Notes: generated from the sequence alone by a model not told the origin. Positions 51,488-60,878 are shown, numbered from the stretch's first letter. The stretch: 64,000 nucleotides of DNA from Rhodococcoides kyotonense (GCF_001645385.1 NZ_LVHI01000037.1:148311-212310), one strand, 5' to 3'. Made by a program: numbers and translations.

Positions 51488-52486
51488 ATGGTTACGGTTA
51501 CCCGCCAGACGGGACGCACGACTCGACTGCCGGTCGAGACCTACCGAGAAATGCTCGACGTACTGTCCGAGGGGTCGGTGCGTCGCAACTTCGATCCGTA
51601 TCTGGACATCGACTGGGACAGCGACGAGTTCCAGATGACGTCGGACGACCCGCGGTGGGTGCTGCCGGAGTATCACCCGCTCGGCGGGACGTCGTGGTAT
51701 CGGAATCTGTCGATCGATCGGCAGATCGAAGTCGGACACCACATTCAGATCAACTCGGTGAAGGTCGGGTCTGCGTTCGAGAGCATCCTGATCCGCGGAA
51801 TGATGCAGTTCATCATGAAGATGCCGAACAACTCACTCGAGTTTCGGTACTGCCTCCACGAAATCACCGAGGAGTGCAACCACATTCAGATGTTCCAGGA
51901 GTTGGTGAATCGCTCCGGCGCCGATGTGCCCGGCATGCGTACCGATTTCCGACTCGCGTCGCCCACGATGGGAATGCTGGGCGCAGCGTTCCCCGTCGTG
52001 TTCTTCATCGGCATCCTGGCGGGGGAGGAGCCGATCGATCACTGGCAGAAGTCGGTGATCCGCCAGGGTGCGGACGTCCCACCGGCGATGCTGCGCACCA
52101 TGGAGATTCACATCGCGGAAGAGGCGCGGCACATCTCTTTCGCGCATCACTTCCTGCGCCAGCACTACCCGAACCTCGGGCGGTTCAACAAGTGGCTCGT
52201 CGCGGTGTCGACGCCGATCATCATGCGCTGGCTCGCCGGCGTCATCATGGCGCCGCCGCGAAAGCTGGCGTCCGACTTGGGTATTCCGCGCGCCGTCGTG
52301 AAGGAAGCGTACTGGTACGGACCGGTCGGCAGCGAGCAGTTGCAGTCGTACTTCGGTGACGTTCGCATGCTCGTCGACGACATCGGAATGACCAACCGGA
52401 CCGCCAGGTATCTGTGGAAGAAGCTGCGTATCGACGGCCAGATCTCCCGGTTCCGCGGTGAGCCGGACAGGTCGGTGCACGACTGA
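51488..52486 (+). CDS. AurF-like diiron oxygenase
   Basis: A 332-residue ferritin-like protein. Carboxylate-bridged diiron motifs are visible: EITEECNHIQMF (ExxH) and EIHIAEEARHISFA (ExxH), with a further Glu in helix 1. This matches the AurF family, whose founder oxidises an aromatic amine to a nitro group. The length fits. GAGGTG precedes the ATG by 10 bases. It stands alone between two palindromic elements, so its substrate is unknown. Confidence 0.85.
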   Translation: MVTVTRQTGRTTRLPVETYREMLDVLSEGSVRRNFDPYLDIDWDSDEFQMTSDDPRWVLPEYHPLGGTSWYRNLSIDRQIEVGHHIQINSVKVGSAFESILIRGMMQFIMKMPNNSLEFRYCLHEITEECNHIQMFQELVNRSGADVPGMRTDFRLASPTMGMLGAAFPVVFFIGILAGEEPIDHWQKSVIRQGADVPPAMLRTMEIHIAEEARHISFAHHFLRQHYPNLGRFNKWLVAVSTPIIMRWLAGVIMAPPRKLASDLGIPRAVVKEAYWYGPVGSEQLQSYFGDVRMLVDDIGMTNRTARYLWKKLRIDGQISRFRGEPDRSVHD

Positions 52487-52521
52487 GCCAGGAGCCTGCG
52501 GGACCGAGTCGGTGATGCAGG

Positions 52522-52565
52522 CCGTGCGTGGGAATGTATAGCCCGCTATACATTCCCACTCACGG
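52522..52565. terminator. Palindromic intergenic element, copy f
   Basis: 20-bp arms with one mismatch around CCCG; the core is ATGTATAGCCCGCTATACAT. It lies between the convergent AurF-like and CitE-like genes and covers the CitE-like stop codon. Confidence 0.75.
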
Positions 52566-53369
52566 GGCGTGGAGCGCCACCACCCGCCGCGCCTGACGTG
52601 CAACTGCCTCGTCGATCAGGAAGCCGCGGGAGTCGACGGCGACACCCGTTGTCGCCAGCGCTTCCAGAACGGCGTACGCATCCTGAACCTCGTCGACGGT
52701 CGGCACGAAAACCTTTCGTGACGCCGCCACCTGCGCCGGATGGATGCAGGCCCGCCCGACGAATCCGAGCCCGGCGAGTTTTCGGGTGTCGGATTCGAAC
52801 TCGTCCAGGTCACGGAAGTTCCGCGACACCGCAGCCAGTGGCGGTTCGACGCCGGCCGCGACGGAGGCCGCGACGACCTGACTACGTGCGAACAGCAACG
52901 AATCGTGCGAACCGTCCACACCCAGGTCGGCCGCCAGATCCACCTCGCCGATCTGCAGGAACCTCATGCGCGGCGCCCTGGCAATGGCCAACGCCTCGAA
53001 GACTCCGCCTGCGGTTTCGATCATGGCCGAGACGGCCGCCTCAGGGCACACCTCGTCCAGGACGTCGGCGACCCGCGTGACCTCCGCCGCCGACCCGACC
53101 TTCGGCAACCACACACCGGTCAATCGGGGACCGGCGACGGCCCGAACGTCGTCCAGATCGCCGGGATTGACGCGAACCCAGACCTCGACGTCGCCGGGCA
53201 TGCACTGCGCCACCCACTCCGCGACTGTGCGTCGCGCAGTCTCCTTGTCGGCCAACGCAACCGCGTCTTCGAGATCGAGTACGACGGCGTCGGCCCCCGA
53301 CGCGAGCGCCTTGTCGAACCGTTCGGGCATGGTGCCCGGTACGTAGAGGTAGGTCAGCGCACCGCTCAC
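52560..53369 (-). CDS. CitE-like CoA-ester lyase (HpcH/HpaI family)
   Basis: A 269-residue TIM-barrel lyase. PGTMPERFDKALASGADAVVLDLEDAV is the classical N-terminus; the substrate/metal residues lie in RVNPGD, AMIETAGGV and GEVDLAADLG. Relatives cleave citramalyl-, malyl- or 3-hydroxy-3-methylglutaryl-type CoA esters to acetyl-CoA plus a keto acid. The GTG start overlaps the acyl-CoA dehydrogenase stop. It is the last gene of a five-gene CoA-ester operon, fitting a final C-C cleavage. Confidence 0.9.
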   Translation of the reverse strand: MSGALTYLYVPGTMPERFDKALASGADAVVLDLEDAVALADKETARRTVAEWVAQCMPGDVEVWVRVNPGDLDDVRAVAGPRLTGVWLPKVGSAAEVTRVADVLDEVCPEAAVSAMIETAGGVFEALAIARAPRMRFLQIGEVDLAADLGVDGSHDSLLFARSQVVAASVAAGVEPPLAAVSRNFRDLDEFESDTRKLAGLGFVGRACIHPAQVAASRKVFVPTVDEVQDAYAVLEALATTGVAVDSRGFLIDEAVARQARRVVALHAP

Positions 53370-54529
53370 CCGATGACTCCACTACCGGCGACGAGGGACT
53401 TCGCGATGACCGTCCGCATGATGTCGTTGGTGCCCTCACCGATGGCCATCAGCGGTGCGTCACGGTACAGACGTTCGACGACGAACTCCGTCGAATAGCC
53501 ATAGCCGCCGTGGATGCGCATCGCTTCGAGGCTTGCGGTGATCGCAGTCTCCGACGCGAAGTACTTCGCCATGCCGGCTTCCATGTCGACGCGCTTGCCC
53601 GAATCGGCCTGCGACGCGGCCCAGTACGTCATCAAGCGTGCGGCCTGCAGTTGGGTGGCGATGTCCGCGATCTTCAGCTGAATGGCCTGGAAGTCGGCGA
53701 TGGGCTGACCGAATGCGGTGCGCTCGCGGGCGTACTGCAACGCCGCGTCGTAGGCCGCCTGTGCGATTCCGACGCTTCGGCCGGCGATGTTCAGGCGTCC
53801 GATCTCGAGTCCCGAGAGTGCTTGCTGCAGACCACGGCCTTCGACGCCACCGAGCAGAGCGTCGACCGGAACGCGGACGTTGTCGAGCAGGATCTCGCAG
53901 GACTCGGTGCCCTTGTAGCCGAGCTTGCCCATGTCGCGCTGCACTTCGAAGCCGTCGGTGCTCGTGTCGATCAGCAGCAGGCTCATGCCCTTGTGCGGGG
54001 GAGTCGCGGTCGGATCGGTCTTCACGAGCACGGGCAGTACGTTCGCGTGGCGAGCGTTGGTGATCCACGTCTTCGCACCGTTGACGATGTAGTGGTCGCC
54101 GTCGCGCTTGGCGGTGGTCTTGATGCCCTGCAGGTCGGTTCCGGCGCCGGGTTCGGTCAGGCCGACGCCGGTACGCCATTCACCGGTTGCCAACTTGGGC
54201 AACAGGTTCTGCTTCTGCTCGTCGGTGCCGTGCTTGTTGATCATCCAGCACGACAGGTTGTGGCTACCGACGATTCCTGCAATGCCCATCCAGCCACGCG
54301 CCAACTCTTCGTACACGAGCGTGAACGACACCTTGTCGAGGTCGATGCCGCCGTACTCTTCGGGTGTGGTGATGCCGAACAGACCCATGGCCTTCATGTG
54401 GTCGACGATCTCGGTGGGATAGCGGCCGCTCTTCTCCCACTCGTTCGCGACAGGGACGATCTCCTTGTCGACGAAGTGGCGCAGAGCTTTACGGAATTCG
54501 AGCTGATCTTCGGTGTAGGTGAAATCCAC
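53366..54529 (-). CDS. Acyl-CoA dehydrogenase
   Basis: A 387-residue flavoprotein of family-typical length. FAD/substrate motifs are GVGLTEPGAGTD and WITNARHANV; the catalytic Glu is in AIGEGTNDIMRT, and RIHGGYGYS precedes it. It introduces a double bond into a CoA ester. The GTG start has AGGA 8 bases upstream. Position between the PrpD and CitE genes fits a short dicarboxylate-CoA pathway. Confidence 0.93.
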   Translation of the reverse strand: MDFTYTEDQLEFRKALRHFVDKEIVPVANEWEKSGRYPTEIVDHMKAMGLFGITTPEEYGGIDLDKVSFTLVYEELARGWMGIAGIVGSHNLSCWMINKHGTDEQKQNLLPKLATGEWRTGVGLTEPGAGTDLQGIKTTAKRDGDHYIVNGAKTWITNARHANVLPVLVKTDPTATPPHKGMSLLLIDTSTDGFEVQRDMGKLGYKGTESCEILLDNVRVPVDALLGGVEGRGLQQALSGLEIGRLNIAGRSVGIAQAAYDAALQYARERTAFGQPIADFQAIQLKIADIATQLQAARLMTYWAASQADSGKRVDMEAGMAKYFASETAITASLEAMRIHGGYGYSTEFVVERLYRDAPLMAIGEGTNDIMRTVIAKSLVAGSGVIG

Positions 54530-54539
54530 GGGAGATGTC

Positions 54540-55886
54540 CTATCGGGAAATGTCGGCGGCCAGGTCCAGCACCGCGGTGAGGTCGGGTTCGTCGGCCAGG
54601 CCGAAGATCCGGTCGGCCAATTCCTGTGCGCGAGAGTGCGAACCGCAGTTCGCGTCGAACTTGTTCCGCAGTGCGTCGTCGTCGAGCGGGAATGCAGCGC
54701 TGCCGCGGCTACCGTCGACGCGGCCTTCGAGGATGCGGCCGTCGTCGAGAGTGATCAGTGCCCGCCCGGGTGCGGACGCGGCAGGCCCGTCGTACATCAT
54801 GTCGTTGACGCGCACCTTGCGCGCGGTCTGCAGGATCTTCTCGCGTGCAATCGATTCGGGAGTGTACGTCTCGACTGTGACGGCGCCGTCGTGCAGCAAT
54901 GCGGCGACGGACCACGGCAAGTCGAACTTGCCGTCGTACGTGCTGCGCGGTGCGGCGACTCCGGCGTTGGGGCCGCAGACGATGTGCTTCGAATCGGGGT
55001 GAACGAACACCTCGATGTCGGCGACCTCGTCGGCAGACGCTCCGGCAGCGTTCACGGCGTCGAGCGTCACGTGCATCAGCTGGCAGCTGGGATACGGCTT
55101 GATGCCGATGCGCGTGGCCTCCCAGGTGCTGCCGAGGTCGTTCGTCAGAACCGACAGATCCGCGGGGCGGTCCGAGAGTGCGGCGTACAGTCCGCGCTTG
55201 CCCTCCAGTACCGACGCGGGTCCGCTGGCGCCCGCCGCAGCGAGCCGTGCAGCGAGAATGCCGTTGAAGCTCGCCGATCCCGGATGCAGGGACTTGGTGT
55301 CTGCGTCGCTGTCGAGGAACTCGAGCAGACCGGCGCTCGACGAGCCCGCGATACCCAACGCGTGCACCAGAACCGACGACTCGAAGCCCATCAAGCGTCC
55401 GGCGACGAGTGCCGACGACAACGTTCCCACGACGCCCGATGCGTGCATTCCACGCGCATGGAAGCCGTGTGGAGTGACGGCGCCGAGGCGGCAGGCGGTT
55501 TCGAGACCGAGAGCGAAGGCGGTCAGGATCTCTGCCCCCGTCGCTCCCGTCTCCTGCCCGACAGCGAATGCCGCAGGTAGCGACACCACGGTCGGGTGAA
55601 CTAGGGCACCGGCGTGGGTGTCGTCGAAATCGAGGGCGTGTATCAGCACGGCCGTCGCCATGGCGGCGGCGGGTGCTGAAAGACCCGCCGAGCCGGTCAA
55701 CGGCCGAGCTTCGCCTGGGCCACCGAGAGCATTCGCGACGGTCCATCCCGCGGTGCCGCTGCCGAATCGTGCTGCAGCAATGGCATTTCCGACGCCGTCG
55801 AGCATGTGCCGCGCAGCTGCGTGCCGGACGTCGTCGGGCAGATCGCCGACGCCCACTGCCCACTCGGCAAGGTCACGCGACGTCAT
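54540..55886 (-). CDS. MmgE/PrpD-family dehydratase-like protein
   Basis: A 448-residue MmgE/PrpD protein. ADATKDV-like N-terminus (DVRHAAARHMLDGVGNAIAAA), ALDFDDTHAG with a catalytic His, and KPYPSCQLMH are visible. The family contains methylcitrate, cis-aconitate and itaconate-related dehydratases and decarboxylases. The start overlaps the CoA-transferase stop (ATGA). It may interconvert a C5 or C6 di- or tricarboxylate. Confidence 0.88.
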   Translation of the reverse strand: MTSRDLAEWAVGVGDLPDDVRHAAARHMLDGVGNAIAAARFGSGTAGWTVANALGGPGEARPLTGSAGLSAPAAAMATAVLIHALDFDDTHAGALVHPTVVSLPAAFAVGQETGATGAEILTAFALGLETACRLGAVTPHGFHARGMHASGVVGTLSSALVAGRLMGFESSVLVHALGIAGSSSAGLLEFLDSDADTKSLHPGSASFNGILAARLAAAGASGPASVLEGKRGLYAALSDRPADLSVLTNDLGSTWEATRIGIKPYPSCQLMHVTLDAVNAAGASADEVADIEVFVHPDSKHIVCGPNAGVAAPRSTYDGKFDLPWSVAALLHDGAVTVETYTPESIAREKILQTARKVRVNDMMYDGPAASAPGRALITLDDGRILEGRVDGSRGSAAFPLDDDALRNKFDANCGSHSRAQELADRIFGLADEPDLTAVLDLAADISR

Positions 55887-57091
55887 ACCCGGACACCGGC
55901 TTTCCCGAATGCACCTGCGGCATCGAGTTCGGCGACGCGGTCGGCGTCGTACCCGAGAGAGTCGAGGACTTCCTGGAAGTGCTCGTTGCGCTGCGGTGCC
56001 CGACGGTACTCCGGCTTCTCGGCTCCGAAGTTCACCGGCGAGGCGACCTGGCGGATGGTGTCGTACACCGGGTGGGAGGTCTCGACGATGAGATCCCGTG
56101 CGAGCGTGTGCGGTTCGTTCAGTGCCTGCTCGATGTTGTTCACCGGACCGGACGGAACGCCCGCCGGACGCAGCAGCGACAACCAGTGTTCGACGGTGTC
56201 GGTCACGAAGACTTCTTCGAGGATCGGGAGAAGCTCACCCTGGTTGGTGCCGCGCAGTGCGAACGACGTGAATCGCGGGTCCTCGCCGAGTTCCGGTCGC
56301 CCGATGGCGACGACCAGGCGCTCCCAGAACTTCTCCTTGGCGCAGCCGACGATGAGCCAGCCGTCGCTCGCTTCGAACGCCTGGAACGGAACCAGCGACG
56401 GGTGCGCCGAGTTCTTCGTCCGTACCGGCTCGAATCCCGCGTTCAGGTGCCACGTCGCCGGGTAGGTGAGCAGCGACATCGCCGTGTCGTAGAGCGAGAC
56501 GTCGCAGTCGCCGCCGACGCCGTCGCGTCGCGCAGCATGAAGACCGGACAGCAAACTGATCGCCGCGACGAAGCCTCCCGAATAGTCGACGAGCGACAGA
56601 CCCGACTTGGTGGGCGGGCCGTCGGGATCGCCGGTGACGTCCATCCAACCAGCAAGTCCCTGCAGAATGTAGTCGTAGCCAGGCTCTTTCGCGCGCGGGC
56701 CGGTCATGCCGAAGCCGGTCAGGCTGCAGCACACGATCGCGGGATTGAGGTGTTTCAGGTCGTCGTACGTGATTCCGATCTTCTTCGGAACGTCGCCGCG
56801 CAGGTTCGAGTAGACCGCGTCGGCGCCGCGCACGAGATCCTCGAACACGGCGCGACCTGCAGGCGTCGAAAGGTCGAGCGACAGGCTGCGCTTGTTGCGG
56901 TTGAAGGTCTCGAAGAACAGCGAGTCCTCACCCTGGTTGTACGGGGGCACGTAGCGCCCGACGTCGCCGCCGACGTTCGGGTCTTCGATCTTGATGACGT
57001 CCGCACCGAGATCGGCGAGGTGGACGCTGCCGAACGGGCCGGCGCCGTACTGTTCGAGCGAGATGATGCGGACGTCTTCGAGTGGCCTCAT
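55883..57091 (-). CDS. CaiB/BaiF-family (class III) CoA-transferase
   Basis: A 402-residue CoA-transferase. The start ATG 57091 overlaps the MaoC stop. GADVIKIEDP with the following RYVPPY, FETFNRNKRSLSLDL and DYILQGLAGWMD, in which Asp is the acyl-accepting residue, are family hallmarks. It moves CoA from a donor ester to a carboxylic acid without ATP. It is probably the entry step that activates the acid product of the neighbouring route. Confidence 0.9.
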   Translation of the reverse strand: MRPLEDVRIISLEQYGAGPFGSVHLADLGADVIKIEDPNVGGDVGRYVPPYNQGEDSLFFETFNRNKRSLSLDLSTPAGRAVFEDLVRGADAVYSNLRGDVPKKIGITYDDLKHLNPAIVCCSLTGFGMTGPRAKEPGYDYILQGLAGWMDVTGDPDGPPTKSGLSLVDYSGGFVAAISLLSGLHAARRDGVGGDCDVSLYDTAMSLLTYPATWHLNAGFEPVRTKNSAHPSLVPFQAFEASDGWLIVGCAKEKFWERLVVAIGRPELGEDPRFTSFALRGTNQGELLPILEEVFVTDTVEHWLSLLRPAGVPSGPVNNIEQALNEPHTLARDLIVETSHPVYDTIRQVASPVNFGAEKPEYRRAPQRNEHFQEVLDSLGYDADRVAELDAAGAFGKAGVRV

Positions 57092-57636
57092 GATTCGGTG
57101 CCTTTCGTCTCCGGCAGCTGCAGCGGGCCGTTCTTGGCCTGGGGGAAGTAGTTCTGGCCGATGCCGCTCTCGCGCGTCGCGACCATGACGGAGCGCTTCC
57201 ACGAAATGACCTCCACGCCATCCTGATTCAGTCCGCGGGTGATCATCGAGACGATTCCCGAGTACGGCCGCGACTCGGACTTGCGCAGTCCGGTGCACAG
57301 GCTCTCGGCGTAGATGGTGTCACCGGCGTAGACCGGATGCGACATCTTGATGTCGGTGAACGCGAGGTTCGAGATCGCGTTCTGACTCATGTCGAGTACC
57401 GAAATGCCCAGCACCACAGCAACAGTCAGACCCGAGTTGACGATGACGCGTCCCTCGGTGATCGGGTTCTGCGCCGCGAGGTGGGCGTTGAAATGATTCT
57501 GGTTGGTGTTCATCGACAGCAGCGTGACCCACGTGTTGTCGGTTTCGGAGATCGTCCGTCCCAGGGGGTGTTGGTACACGTCACCCACGACGTAATCCTC
57601 GAAGAAGCGCCCTAGAACGGCCGGATGGGTTGCCAC
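57088..57636 (-). CDS. MaoC-like enoyl-CoA hydratase (mesaconyl/itaconyl-CoA hydratase type)
   Basis: A 182-residue hotdog-fold hydratase and the first gene of the operon. The GTG at 57636 has GAGGAG upstream. Catalytic-type residues are in NQNHFNAHLA, with VNSGLTVAVVLG and MSHPVYAGDTIYAES. Hydratases of this length next to CitE-like lyases convert mesaconyl- or itaconyl-CoA to methylmalyl- or citramalyl-CoA. A palindromic operator lies 45 bases upstream. Confidence 0.85.
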   Translation of the reverse strand: MATHPAVLGRFFEDYVVGDVYQHPLGRTISETDNTWVTLLSMNTNQNHFNAHLAAQNPITEGRVIVNSGLTVAVVLGISVLDMSQNAISNLAFTDIKMSHPVYAGDTIYAESLCTGLRKSESRPYSGIVSMITRGLNQDGVEVISWKRSVMVATRESGIGQNYFPQAKNGPLQLPETKGTES

Positions 57637-57680
57637 CGTGTCTCCTCAGGTTGGTTCGGCGAATGCCTTCCACTGAACCA

Positions 57681-57697
57681 TAAACATCTGATGTTTA
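57681..57697. promoter_or_regulatory. Predicted FCD-GntR operator upstream of the maoC operon
   Basis: A perfect 17-base palindrome, TAAACATCTGATGTTTA, between the maoC-like operon and the end of the GntR gene. AAACATCTGA recurs upstream of hyuA at 58649-58658, linking the two operons to one regulator. Confidence 0.72.
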
Positions 57698-57758
57698 AGG
57701 TGTCAAGGGTCACTATCGCCGTCGAACCGCGGAGAAACTGGGCGGAAAGAGCAGATAT

Positions 57759-58490
57759 TTACTCGGCGCGCAGCCGATCCATCTGCCGGTACGAGTCGCC
57801 GAGGTGGTCGAGGTGCTTGCGCATCAGATCCATCGCGCTCATCGAATCGCCGGCGACGACGACGTCGAGAATCGCGCGGTGGTCGTGATCGACGCACTGC
57901 CAGAACCCGTCGGGCGCATGATCGCGCCCGAAACGACTGGACAGGACACGAAACACCGGTGCCGTGATGAGCTCGAGCAGGGGATTCTGGGCGGCACGCA
58001 GCAGGACGAGGTGGAACTCCTGGTTCTGTTTGTACGTTTCCGGGCCCTGCGCACCCGAGGGGTCGAACATGGCCGCATGCAGCTGTTCGAGATGTTCGTC
58101 CGTGCGACGGAACGCTGCGATACCCGCTGCCGGGACCTCCATGAGGTTGCGGACTTCCATGAGCTGGTCGACGGTGACCGCTTCGGCGGCAGCCATCAGC
58201 GCGACGCCCGTCTCGAGGTGAGCGCTGATGTGCCCCACGCTCGGTTCGGCGACGAAGCTGCCGCCGGTGACGCCACGCGTCGTGAGAATGAGGTTCTGGC
58301 TGGCCAGCGACCGTAGGGCTTCCCGAATCGTGCTGCGGCCGACGCCGAATTCGGCGCTCAACTCGGCGTCGCCGGGAAGTCGGGCGCCGGGTTGGAGTTC
58401 GCCGGACAGGATTCGCTCGCGCAGGCGCGCGGCCAGAACGGCGTATGCCGGGCCGCTCTTCGGCGCCACGTCGGCGGTCGTATCGGTCAC
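57759..58490 (-). CDS. GntR-family regulator with FCD domain (FadR type)
   Basis: A 243-residue regulator. GTG start 58490 with AAGGA 8 bases upstream. Winged helix: LPGDAELSAEFGVGRSTIREALRSL. The FCD domain has the metal-binding pattern EVRNLMEVPAAG, HLVLLRAAQNPLL and DHDHRAILDVVVAGD with MRKHL. FCD regulators bind carboxylic acids. It lies between the maoC and hyuA operons and shares motifs with both promoter regions, so it probably controls both. Confidence 0.9.
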   Translation of the reverse strand: MTDTTADVAPKSGPAYAVLAARLRERILSGELQPGARLPGDAELSAEFGVGRSTIREALRSLASQNLILTTRGVTGGSFVAEPSVGHISAHLETGVALMAAAEAVTVDQLMEVRNLMEVPAAGIAAFRRTDEHLEQLHAAMFDPSGAQGPETYKQNQEFHLVLLRAAQNPLLELITAPVFRVLSSRFGRDHAPDGFWQCVDHDHRAILDVVVAGDSMSAMDLMRKHLDHLGDSYRQMDRLRAE

Positions 58491-58648
58491 GTCGCGATCC
58501 TTTTCGTGCAGGGGCCGGTGCGGGCACGAGCCTATCCCGAGTGATGCGATTCGTCCTGAACATCAGCGCCGTTTAATCATCCGCCTTTTGAACGCGCACG
58601 ATGTCTGGATCGGACCTTTCGGGCGCCGAAACCGAGTTTTCATGATCG

Positions 58649-58661
58649 AAACATCTGAGGT
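58649..58661 (+). promoter_or_regulatory. Operator-like half-site upstream of hyuA
   Basis: AAACATCTGAGGT matches the first ten bases of the maoC palindrome core (AAACATCTGATGTTT) and then diverges. It lies about 136 bases before hyuA. Confidence 0.5.
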
Positions 58662-58796
58662 ATTGCTTTCCTATCGGGCGACAGGCACTATGACACCAGT
58701 CACCTTCGCACGGTGAACCCGACACTTTTCGGGGTCGACGCATTGCACGTCAGCCCCTCCGCTCCACCGCGAGCGCCGGCAGAAATGGAACCTAGG

Positions 58797-60878
58797 ATGA
58801 AACGAATCGGAGTCGACGTCGGCGGTACGTTCACCGACCTCGTGCTGTGGGACGACGACGGCACCGTGGTGGTCCACAAGACACCGTCGACCAATCACGA
58901 TCCGTCGATCGGAACCATGGACGGCATTCAGGTTCTCGCCGAACGCGCCGGAATCGACCCGTCCGAGATCGACATGTTCTTCCACGGCACCACCGTCGCG
59001 ACGAACATCGTGCTCGAGCACAACGGCTGCGACGTCGGCATGATCACCACCGAAGGGTTCCGCGACCTCCTGCACATCGCGCGTAAGAAGCGTCCGCTCA
59101 ATTACTCGAACTACCAGGACCTACCGTGGCAGAAGTGGCAGCTCGTGCCGCGCCGCAACCGTCGGGTCGTGCCCGAACGCATCGACGCCGCGGGCAACGT
59201 CCTGACGCCGCTCGACGAGGACGCCGTCCGTGAGCAGGTGCGCCTGCTGAAAGACCGTGGCGTGCAGGCGATTGCCGTCGCATTCCTGCATTCGTACCGC
59301 AATCCGACGCACGAGCGACGCGTCAAGGAGATCATTCTCGAGGAGTTCCCCGAGGTCTTCATCTCGCTCTCCAGCGAAGTCGCGCCGCAATACCGTGAGT
59401 ACGAACGCTTTTCGACGGCCGCATTGAATGCATTCATCGGCCCGAAGACTTCGAAATACATCGAGAACCTGGCGGGCAAGGCAAGTGCTGCCCAGGTCGG
59501 CGAGGACGTGCACCTGATGACGTCGGCCGGTGGCCTCGTCACCTCGCGTAGCGCCAGCGAGATTCCCGTGTCGCTGCTCACCAGTGGCGTCATCGCCGGC
59601 CTGCTCGGTGGCTGCGCCATCGGCAAGGCATCCGGATTCCCGAGCGTCATCACACTCGACGTGGGTGGCACGTCGGCCGACGTCGGTGTCGCACCCGACG
59701 GTGCACTGCGTATGAAGCACCTGCTCGACACCCGTATCGGCGACTACCACGCGATGGTGCCGATGGCCGAGGTCGACACGATCGGCGCGGGCGGCGGCTC
59801 GATCGCCGTCGTCGACGACGGTGGCATGTTCCGCGTCGGCCCACGTTCTGCAGGTGCCGTTCCCGGACCCGCCTGCTACAACCGCGGAGGCACCGAGCCG
59901 ACGTCGACCGACGCGATGGTCATGATGGGCTGGCTGCGGGAGAACAGCTTCCTGTCCGGCACCATGGAGGTCAAGCCGGAACTGGCGCGTGAAGCAATCC
60001 AGACCCACATCGCCGACAAGCTCGAGACCCCGGTCGACGAGGCCGCGATGGGCATCTTCAAGATCCTCGCGCACTCGATGACCGAGGCCATCAGCCTGCA
60101 CTCCGTGCGCAAAGGCTATGACCCACGCGACTTCTCGCTGATCGCCGAGGGCGGCGCCGGACCGCTGTTCGCGTGGCAGATCGCCGACCAGCTCGGCATT
60201 CCGCGCGTGATCGTTCCCGGCCACCCGGGCATCACGTCGGCAGTCGGCCTGTTGACCACCGACATTCGCTACGAGATGCCCACCACGGTATGGACGTCGT
60301 CGGCCGACCCGAACGTCGAGCTGATCTCCGAGCAGATCGACCGCCTGTCGAAGCAGGCCATCGCGCAGCTCGAAGCGGACGGTGTTGCCCCAGAGGACAT
60401 CTCGCTCGAACGCAGCGTCGACTGCCGCTACGTCGGACAGGGCTACGAGCTTCGCGTGTCCGCACCCGACGGTGAAATCGACGACGTCTGGGTCAAGACG
60501 ACCGCCGAGGCATTCCACGAGGCGCACGGCCGCACGTACTCGCAGCGGTTCGACGACAAGCCGGTGCAGCTGATCAACGTGCGCGTCACGGGTGTCGGCG
60601 CTGTCCCTCACGTCCGCATCGCCGAGATCGAGAAGGGCGGCGACGACGCGTCGGCCGCGATCAAGACCACGACGCAGGCACTGTTCTGGGCGAACGAAAC
60701 CGCGAAGCCGGAGTGGGTCGAGACCCCCGTCTACGAACGCTCAAAGTTGCTCGCGGGCAACAAGATCGACGGTCCTGCCATCGTCGAACAGTTCGACTCC
60801 ACCACCATCATCGGCATGAACCAGCACGCATACGTCGACGCTGTCGGCCACATCATCATCGAGAGGAAGCCCGCATGA
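58797..60878 (+). CDS. hyuA: ATP-dependent hydantoinase/oxoprolinase, subunit A (HyuA)
   Basis: A 693-residue subunit. ATG 58797 is chosen because KRIGVDVGGTFTDLVLWD is the usual N-terminus. GGTFTD binds ATP phosphate; FHGTTVATN, LDVGGTSADVG and IGAGGGSIAVVD follow, and EGGAGPLFAW is near the C-terminal third. HyuA/HyuB complexes open lactam or cyclic imide rings such as N-methylhydantoin, 5-oxoproline or caprolactam with ATP. The stop overlaps hyuB (ATGA). Confidence 0.92.
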   Translation: MKRIGVDVGGTFTDLVLWDDDGTVVVHKTPSTNHDPSIGTMDGIQVLAERAGIDPSEIDMFFHGTTVATNIVLEHNGCDVGMITTEGFRDLLHIARKKRPLNYSNYQDLPWQKWQLVPRRNRRVVPERIDAAGNVLTPLDEDAVREQVRLLKDRGVQAIAVAFLHSYRNPTHERRVKEIILEEFPEVFISLSSEVAPQYREYERFSTAALNAFIGPKTSKYIENLAGKASAAQVGEDVHLMTSAGGLVTSRSASEIPVSLLTSGVIAGLLGGCAIGKASGFPSVITLDVGGTSADVGVAPDGALRMKHLLDTRIGDYHAMVPMAEVDTIGAGGGSIAVVDDGGMFRVGPRSAGAVPGPACYNRGGTEPTSTDAMVMMGWLRENSFLSGTMEVKPELAREAIQTHIADKLETPVDEAAMGIFKILAHSMTEAISLHSVRKGYDPRDFSLIAEGGAGPLFAWQIADQLGIPRVIVPGHPGITSAVGLLTTDIRYEMPTTVWTSSADPNVELISEQIDRLSKQAIAQLEADGVAPEDISLERSVDCRYVGQGYELRVSAPDGEIDDVWVKTTAEAFHEAHGRTYSQRFDDKPVQLINVRVTGVGAVPHVRIAEIEKGGDDASAAIKTTTQALFWANETAKPEWVETPVYERSKLLAGNKIDGPAIVEQFDSTTIIGMNQHAYVDAVGHIIIERKPA

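Noticed and set aside
50084..51742. 552-codon minus-strand open frame opposite the second AztD-like gene
   Set aside because: The plus strand has a lipobox, propeller repeats and a promoter; the minus frame has neither a ribosome site nor recognisable motifs.
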